DNA of 25,731 nucleotides from Oehlia diaphana (lineage: Eukaryota > Glomeromycota > Glomeromycetes > Glomerales > Glomeraceae): assembly GCA_003833135.1 (NCBI GenBank), contig QZLH01001112.1:9158-34888 (forward strand), read 5' to 3'. Position numbers and translations under genes: made by a program. Position 1 is the stretch's first letter, and every line of letters begins with the position of its first letter. This document shows positions 21,558-25,731 of the stretch, piece after piece. The notes beneath the pieces are model-generated. The model did not search any database. It had not been told where the DNA came from and saw only the letters and a list, made by a program, of their open reading frames with translations.

Positions 21558-22050
21558 ATGGACTCTTCTCTTCAATCGCTCGAGGTCGTTGAGTCGTGCT
21601 TCTACACTTCCTACATTGACATCTCAAGAGGAAGAGGAACTTCAAATACTTATAACACTAGGGCGACCTTCAAACGCGTATGTTGATTTAATAACAACTC
21701 AAGAGGAAGAGGAACTTCAAATACTTACAACGGAAGAGGAACTTCAAATACTTATAACACTAGGGAGACCTTTAAACGCGTATGTTACTTTAATAACAAC
21801 TTAAGAGGAAGAGGAACTTCAAATACTTACAACGGAAGAGGAAATTCACACCAGGGCGACCTTTAAACGCGTTGTTACTTTAATAACAACTCAAGAGGAA
21901 GAGGAACTTCAAACACTTAAACACCAGGGCGACCTTTAAACGCGTATGTTACTTTAATAACAACTCAAGAGGAAGGAGAACTTCAAATATTTACAACGGA
22001 AGAGGAAATTCAAATACTTACAAGACCTTAAAACGCGTATGTTATAAATT
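21558..22050 (+). repeat. modular tandem repeat reading as RG-rich peptide
   Basis: Five copies of a unit opening tcaagaggaagaggaacttc begin at about 21624, 21699, 21801, 21891 and 21965. The spacings are 75, 102, 90 and 74 bp. The 102-bp spacing matches a 75-bp unit plus a 27-bp inner module (aatacttacaacggaagagg...). The first three spacings are multiples of three. In one frame, from an ATG at 21558, the sequence reads MDSSLQSLEVVESC, then SRGRGTSNTYNTRATFKRVC, to a TGA at 21684. Later units in this frame read FNNN.RGRGTSNTYNGRG. This resembles RG-type RNA-binding tails. It may be the broken end of a coding repeat or a non-coding satellite derived from one. Confidence 0.6.
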
Positions 22051-22163
22051 TTATTAATGAAGAAGACCACCAGTGGAGAGTGGAGACCAGTAATTAAAAA
22101 TAAACCTTTATTGTGATTCTGTTTTCGGTTTCCGCAGTTTTCCTTTCCGCGCTTTTCATAGGG

Positions 22164-22370
22164 TGTAAGTTCCAAATGATCAGGTGATGATCACCAGATG
22201 ATGTGACGTAACACTAGTAGCTCTATTAGATGAAGTAGATGACACAGTCAGAAGGTGTACGATAAAGAAACAAATGATGTTGATTGTAATGAGAAAATTG
22301 ACAATGTATAAATACTTATCAGAATTATGTGAATAAACTTTGAGTCTCATATTTATTATGATTACTTGCA
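22164..22370 (+). mobile_element. possible solo LTR
   Basis: The segment starts tgtaagttcc and ends cttgca, so it has TG..CA ends. It contains a TATA box (tataaata, 22307) and an aataaa signal (22332) placed as in a U3-R-U5 order. No target duplication, primer-binding site, or gag/pol sequence was found, so this is only a suggestion. Confidence 0.25.
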
Positions 22371-24655
22371 GGAAATTAACTTTATGAATTTTACGATTCA
22401 TTAAAGATGATTATCACCATATAATAATAATTTTTCAACTAAGCCACCTTACTGTATTTCTGACTATAACAATATTTTTCCACCTAAACTATTGATTTAT
22501 TATATTATTTTCTCTGTTAAACTTGTTTAAAAGAAACTGATATATCACAAATATTGACGAAGAATTGTGAAGAATTGTTAAATAAGATATGAAATGAAAT
22601 TTTTTTTTTATTGTGATTGTGCACTTACAAGAGAGTATGAATTCAATTTATCGCTTAGGATTCCTAGAAATTTATTAGAATTAGCTGAAAGCACAAGATA
22701 AATTTTTTTGCTGACAGCTATTTTATTTTATCCACAATAGACAAATGAAACTGGATAATCATATTAGTAATGATAGTTTAAACAAATGTGACATTAGATA
22801 GACACTTTGCTGAGTCATGCATTAAATTTTATTTCTATATCAATAATGGGTAAACCAGTTAAACAGGATGAATATTAAAACAAATGTTCAATATGTATTT
22901 TTCAGAATAATTTTAATGTCATGATGCGTCAAAATAAATATTTGTAGCATGTCAAAAATTTCTGTATTTTGGCATTATTATGACGTAATATAGGCATAAT
23001 GTATATTAGTATAGTAGTATAGTAAAAATGATTTTTTTTTTGAGTTTGTGGACAGTTTATAAAAATTGGCTTTTACTTTTTATATAAAAATTTAATTTTT
23101 TTTATTGATATAACTTTACTAAATAAGATAGTGATTTACATACTCATTTAAAGTTATACAATAATAAAAAATCTATTATCCTTTGACAAAATCACTCTTG
23201 CGTACTACTACACTATTAGGTATCCGTGCATTATCGATTAGCTCATATGGGTTGAGCATTAGGAAACAAAAAATGCTTGTGCATATATTATGTACGGTAT
23301 AAAGTTACTTTAATGGAAGAAGGGTCACAGCCTCACAGGGTGAATTCTCATCTCTGTGTTTATTTTTAAGAGATTATCTGTTACAAATACGTTCATTAAG
23401 CTGCATATATATGTTGGTTAACCAATTTTAATTAAATAATGAAGACAAAATTATCTCTTTTACTAAATTGTTCATCATACTTTTCCAATATCTTCATCAG
23501 AGGCTTGCAAAAGAACAGATTAATGGCTTTAGATAAAATTACATATTATACTTAGTTACTTGTTTTAAAGGTATCATTCATGAGCATTTGTTATTTCTTT
23601 TATTGATTTTTACTGATTAGATTATCAGTTAAATCTAAATCAGGAGAACAAGAACTGGTAAAACATCTAAAGCTTTGTAATCATAAAATAATATAATTAA
23701 CAAAAATGTACCAAAAAATTCACATATATATCATTAAAAAAAGTTGGGTCTCTGCATCATTAAATTAATTATAAATATTAAATATGTTAAATTATATGTT
23801 AATAGTTAATCATAATCTTTTTACATTAATACACTCAGTATCAGGATTAAAATTTGAACAAGTCGAGTCAGGTTAAAAAATTTTTAAAATTTTAACTCAA
23901 CTCAGATCAACTCAATTTTTTCAAGTTAAGTACGAGTTAATCTTAACTCAAATTAACTTGAGCACTAAGAAAGTCTATTTTAAAAAGAAATTATTATAAA
24001 ATGGTTCATATTTATCATATTTCCAATAAAACTTAAGGTAAGGTAATACTGGATAACAATAAAAAGCAACAACAAATGGTAGAGTCTGAAAAATGCGAAT
24101 TAGTAGTCTTAAAAAGTAAAAATTTGAAGGAAAATCTTTATAATGAATTAATATAATAGTTTTTAACTTAATTGGTTAATTTTACTAATTAATGAATTTA
24201 TCAATTATAAAAATGCTGAAAGTTGAAAATTTTTAAAAGATATATGTTAAGAAAACTGCAATTTAACATCCTAAAGTTTCTTCAACTATAAGAAGCTTGT
24301 AGAATTGAAGTTATTGTTCACAAAATAATAATCATTAAAATATTACAAAGTTAATTTATTTTTGGTATTTGTTTGCATTGCATATCCTTGATAAATTCAA
24401 ATAAATACATATAATGTATCAAGAATGATTTTTTATGATGAACATAGTCCAATTGATCCATATTTACTATTATTTTATTTAATTATAAATCAAAAAAACT
24501 ACTACGCTCTACTTTAGATATAATGACAGTATTAATTTTTTACCTCTATATTTCTGTCTTAAATTCTTTTCTCTTAACATTGTTTAAATTTAGCAAGTAA
24601 TGTACTCAATAATATTTTATTTAATAAATTGTATTTCCTATGTATATAGTATGTA
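22371..24655. other. gene-poor AT-rich region
   Basis: About 2.3 kb with stops in every frame and no recognisable gene. The only patterned part is the aactca-rich patch at about 23860-23965, listed separately. Some short open stretches are AT-driven. Confidence 0.5.
23860..23965. repeat. aactca-rich patch with internal foldback
   Basis: The motif aactca or its complement (tgagtt, or variants such as aagtta) recurs in both orientations, for example ttttaactcaactcagatca and cttaactcaaattaacttg. The patch may be a degenerate MITE or a simple-sequence remnant. Confidence 0.4.
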
Positions 24656-24895
24656 CAGTCACTCCTCTCTACAGCAAACCTCGATATAGCGAATAACACG
24701 ATATAACGGATCATACGATGTGGTACCGATTTTAAATATGAAAAAAACCTTGATATAACGAAGTTTACTATTTATTTACCATATAACATAGTACGAAGTA
24801 AAGTGTGTGAATTTCTTATATAAAACTGCCTCTCGATATAATGGATTTTTTTTATAACGAATTTTTTTTCAGTTATAACGAAGAATTTCTATAGT
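24656..24895. mobile_element. pogo/Tigger-like element remnant
   Basis: After a TA, the sequence cagtcactcctctctacagc begins an end typical of pogo/Tigger (Tc1-mariner superfamily) elements, which insert at TA. It is followed by several spaced copies of cgatata(a/g)cg(a/g)a through 24888. The matching right-hand inverted terminus was not found, so the element is truncated or diverged. There is no transposase ORF. Confidence 0.5.
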
Positions 24896-24947
24896 TTATA
24901 ATTGAATGTAATTATTAATAAATATTGATGCATTATGATATTAAATA

Positions 24948-25121
24948 TCACCCCTGTTTTATATTTAAATTATGGATCAGGATTGTATCAGAATTGTATC
25001 AGGATTAATAATTCTGGCTATTTTATTTAATATTTAGGCAGAATTACATTAATTTACATTAATTCAGTTGTATTAGGATTCGATGTGAATTGTTATTAAT
25101 TTATATTTATCACAGGGGTAA
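24948..25121. repeat. MITE-like inverted repeat element
   Basis: The left end, tcacccctgttttatattta (24948 on), and the right end, taaatttatcacaggggta-like sequence (about 25096-25121), are imperfect inverted repeats of about 25 bp around the core cccctgt/acagggg. The inside has three direct copies of a motif like atcaggattgtatca (24975-25012). There is no ORF. Confidence 0.6.
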
Positions 25122-25240
25122 GGACACTCCTAAATATATTATTAATAATTTATTTATTATATAGTCAGTTATTGTTAAACAGCATTCCTACAAAAAAAGG
25201 AATTATAATAAACATTTTTATATAGAACACTTCAGAAAGC

Positions 25241-25731
25241 ATTCCCTATAATAAAAAAATAAAAAAAGAACATTAGTAAATGTTCTTAAATAAATAAAAT
25301 TTAGTTCCCCACTTACTTCTCGTCTTAGGTGTCTATTTCGAAGTCCAGGAAGTTCCCTATAATAAAAAAAATAAAAAAAAAACATTTGTAAATGTTTTTA
25401 AACAAAATTAATAGAAAAAATAGAGTTCCCCACTTACTTCTTGTCTCAAGCGTCCATTTTGAAGTCCCTACAATAAAAAAAATAAAAAAGAACATTAGTA
25501 AATGTTCTTAAACGAAATTAATAAAAAAAATTGAGTTCCTCACTTACTTCTTGTCTCAAGCGTCCATTTCGAAGTTCAGGAAGTTCCCTATAATAAAAAA
25601 ATAAAAAAAGAACATTAGTAAATGTTCTTAAATAAAAAAAATTGAATTCCCCACTTACTTCTCGTCTCAGGCGTCCATTTCGAAGTCCAGGAAGTTCCCT
25701 ACAATAAGAAAAATAAAAAAAGAACATTAGT
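25241..25731 (-). repeat. tandem array of micro-exon-plus-intron units
   Basis: Units of about 111 bp repeat from 25241 to the window edge (starts spaced 111, 111, 120 and 111). On the minus strand, each full unit has an exon-like block bounded by an acceptor (ttattatag or ttattgtag) and a GTAAGT donor. The blocks are 25698-25659, 25587-25548, 25467-25438 and 25356-25317, of 40, 40, 30 and 40 nt. The spacers of 71-81 nt contain TACTAAT, a near-perfect branch point, inside a small hairpin (gaacatt-tact-aatgttc), and then a T-rich tract. In one frame the block reads ELPGLRNGRLRRE. Because 111 is a multiple of three, the unspliced array keeps one frame across units. The function is unknown and the array continues beyond the window. 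Confidence 0.75.

Noticed and set aside
21589..21804. Acidic repeat ORF (EEEELQIL units) as a gene
   Set aside because: It is an alternative frame of the tandem repeat; the RG frame is more protein-like and starts at a better-placed ATG.
21558..22050. CRISPR array
   Set aside because: The genome is eukaryotic, and the repeats are modular without unique spacers of constant size.
21954..22401. Two minus-strand ORFs of 73 codons
   Set aside because: AT-rich composition without domains; the region is better explained by repeat and LTR-like sequence.
25518..25727. Minus-strand ORF of 69 codons as a normal gene
   Set aside because: It is the unspliced reading of the 111-bp repeat; half of it is intron-like sequence.

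Overview
The window looks like nuclear DNA of an AT-rich filamentous fungus, most likely an arbuscular mycorrhizal fungus of the Glomeromycotina (Rhizophagus-like). The reasons are short introns of about 57-100 nt with GT..AG ends, the large share of non-coding and repeat-like sequence, a TKL-type kinase with the HRDFHSGN catalytic loop seen in the expanded kinase families of these fungi, an F-box protein, and many foldback elements and tandem repeats. The species is inference; no marker gene proves it. No prokaryotic, viral or CRISPR feature was seen.

Layout. 1-430: two adjacent foldback (MITE-like) elements. 430-2430: AT-rich DNA with a long pyrimidine-biased tract. 2432-3402 (+): an intact five-exon gene for an SFM1-type SPOUT arginine methyltransferase. 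3882-5764 (-): a two-exon gene for a basic, probably chromatin-associated protein with a PWWP/Clr2-like N-terminus. 6411-8462 (-): a seven-exon gene for a zinc-ribbon plus TKL protein kinase. 9831-9901 (-): tRNA-Glu(UUC). 10.5-12.8 kb: relics of one or more decayed coding regions that I cannot name. 14275-15785 (+): an NRAMP metal transporter. 15830-17542 (-): an F-box protein, convergent with NRAMP. 18478-20866 (+): a decayed DHA2-family MFS drug transporter. 21.56-22.05 kb: a modular repeat array that reads as RG-rich peptide. 22.1-25.1 kb: gene-poor DNA with an LTR-like segment, an 'aactca' repeat patch, a pogo/Tigger-like terminus and a MITE. 25.24 kb to the end: a tandem array of about 111-bp units, each shaped like a 40-nt micro-exon plus a perfect-looking mini-intron on the minus strand.

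The genes do not form a pathway or cluster. They are single eukaryotic genes with their own introns (translation-factor methylation, chromatin, signalling, metal uptake, ubiquitin ligation) in a repeat-rich setting. Exon joins for SFM1, the kinase, NRAMP and the chromatin gene were worked out by hand: splice signals and reading phases agree at every join, but no transcript data were available. The strongest candidates for something undescribed are the micro-exon satellite at the right end, the RG-repeat array, and the His-to-Gln change in the metal-binding motif of the NRAMP protein.
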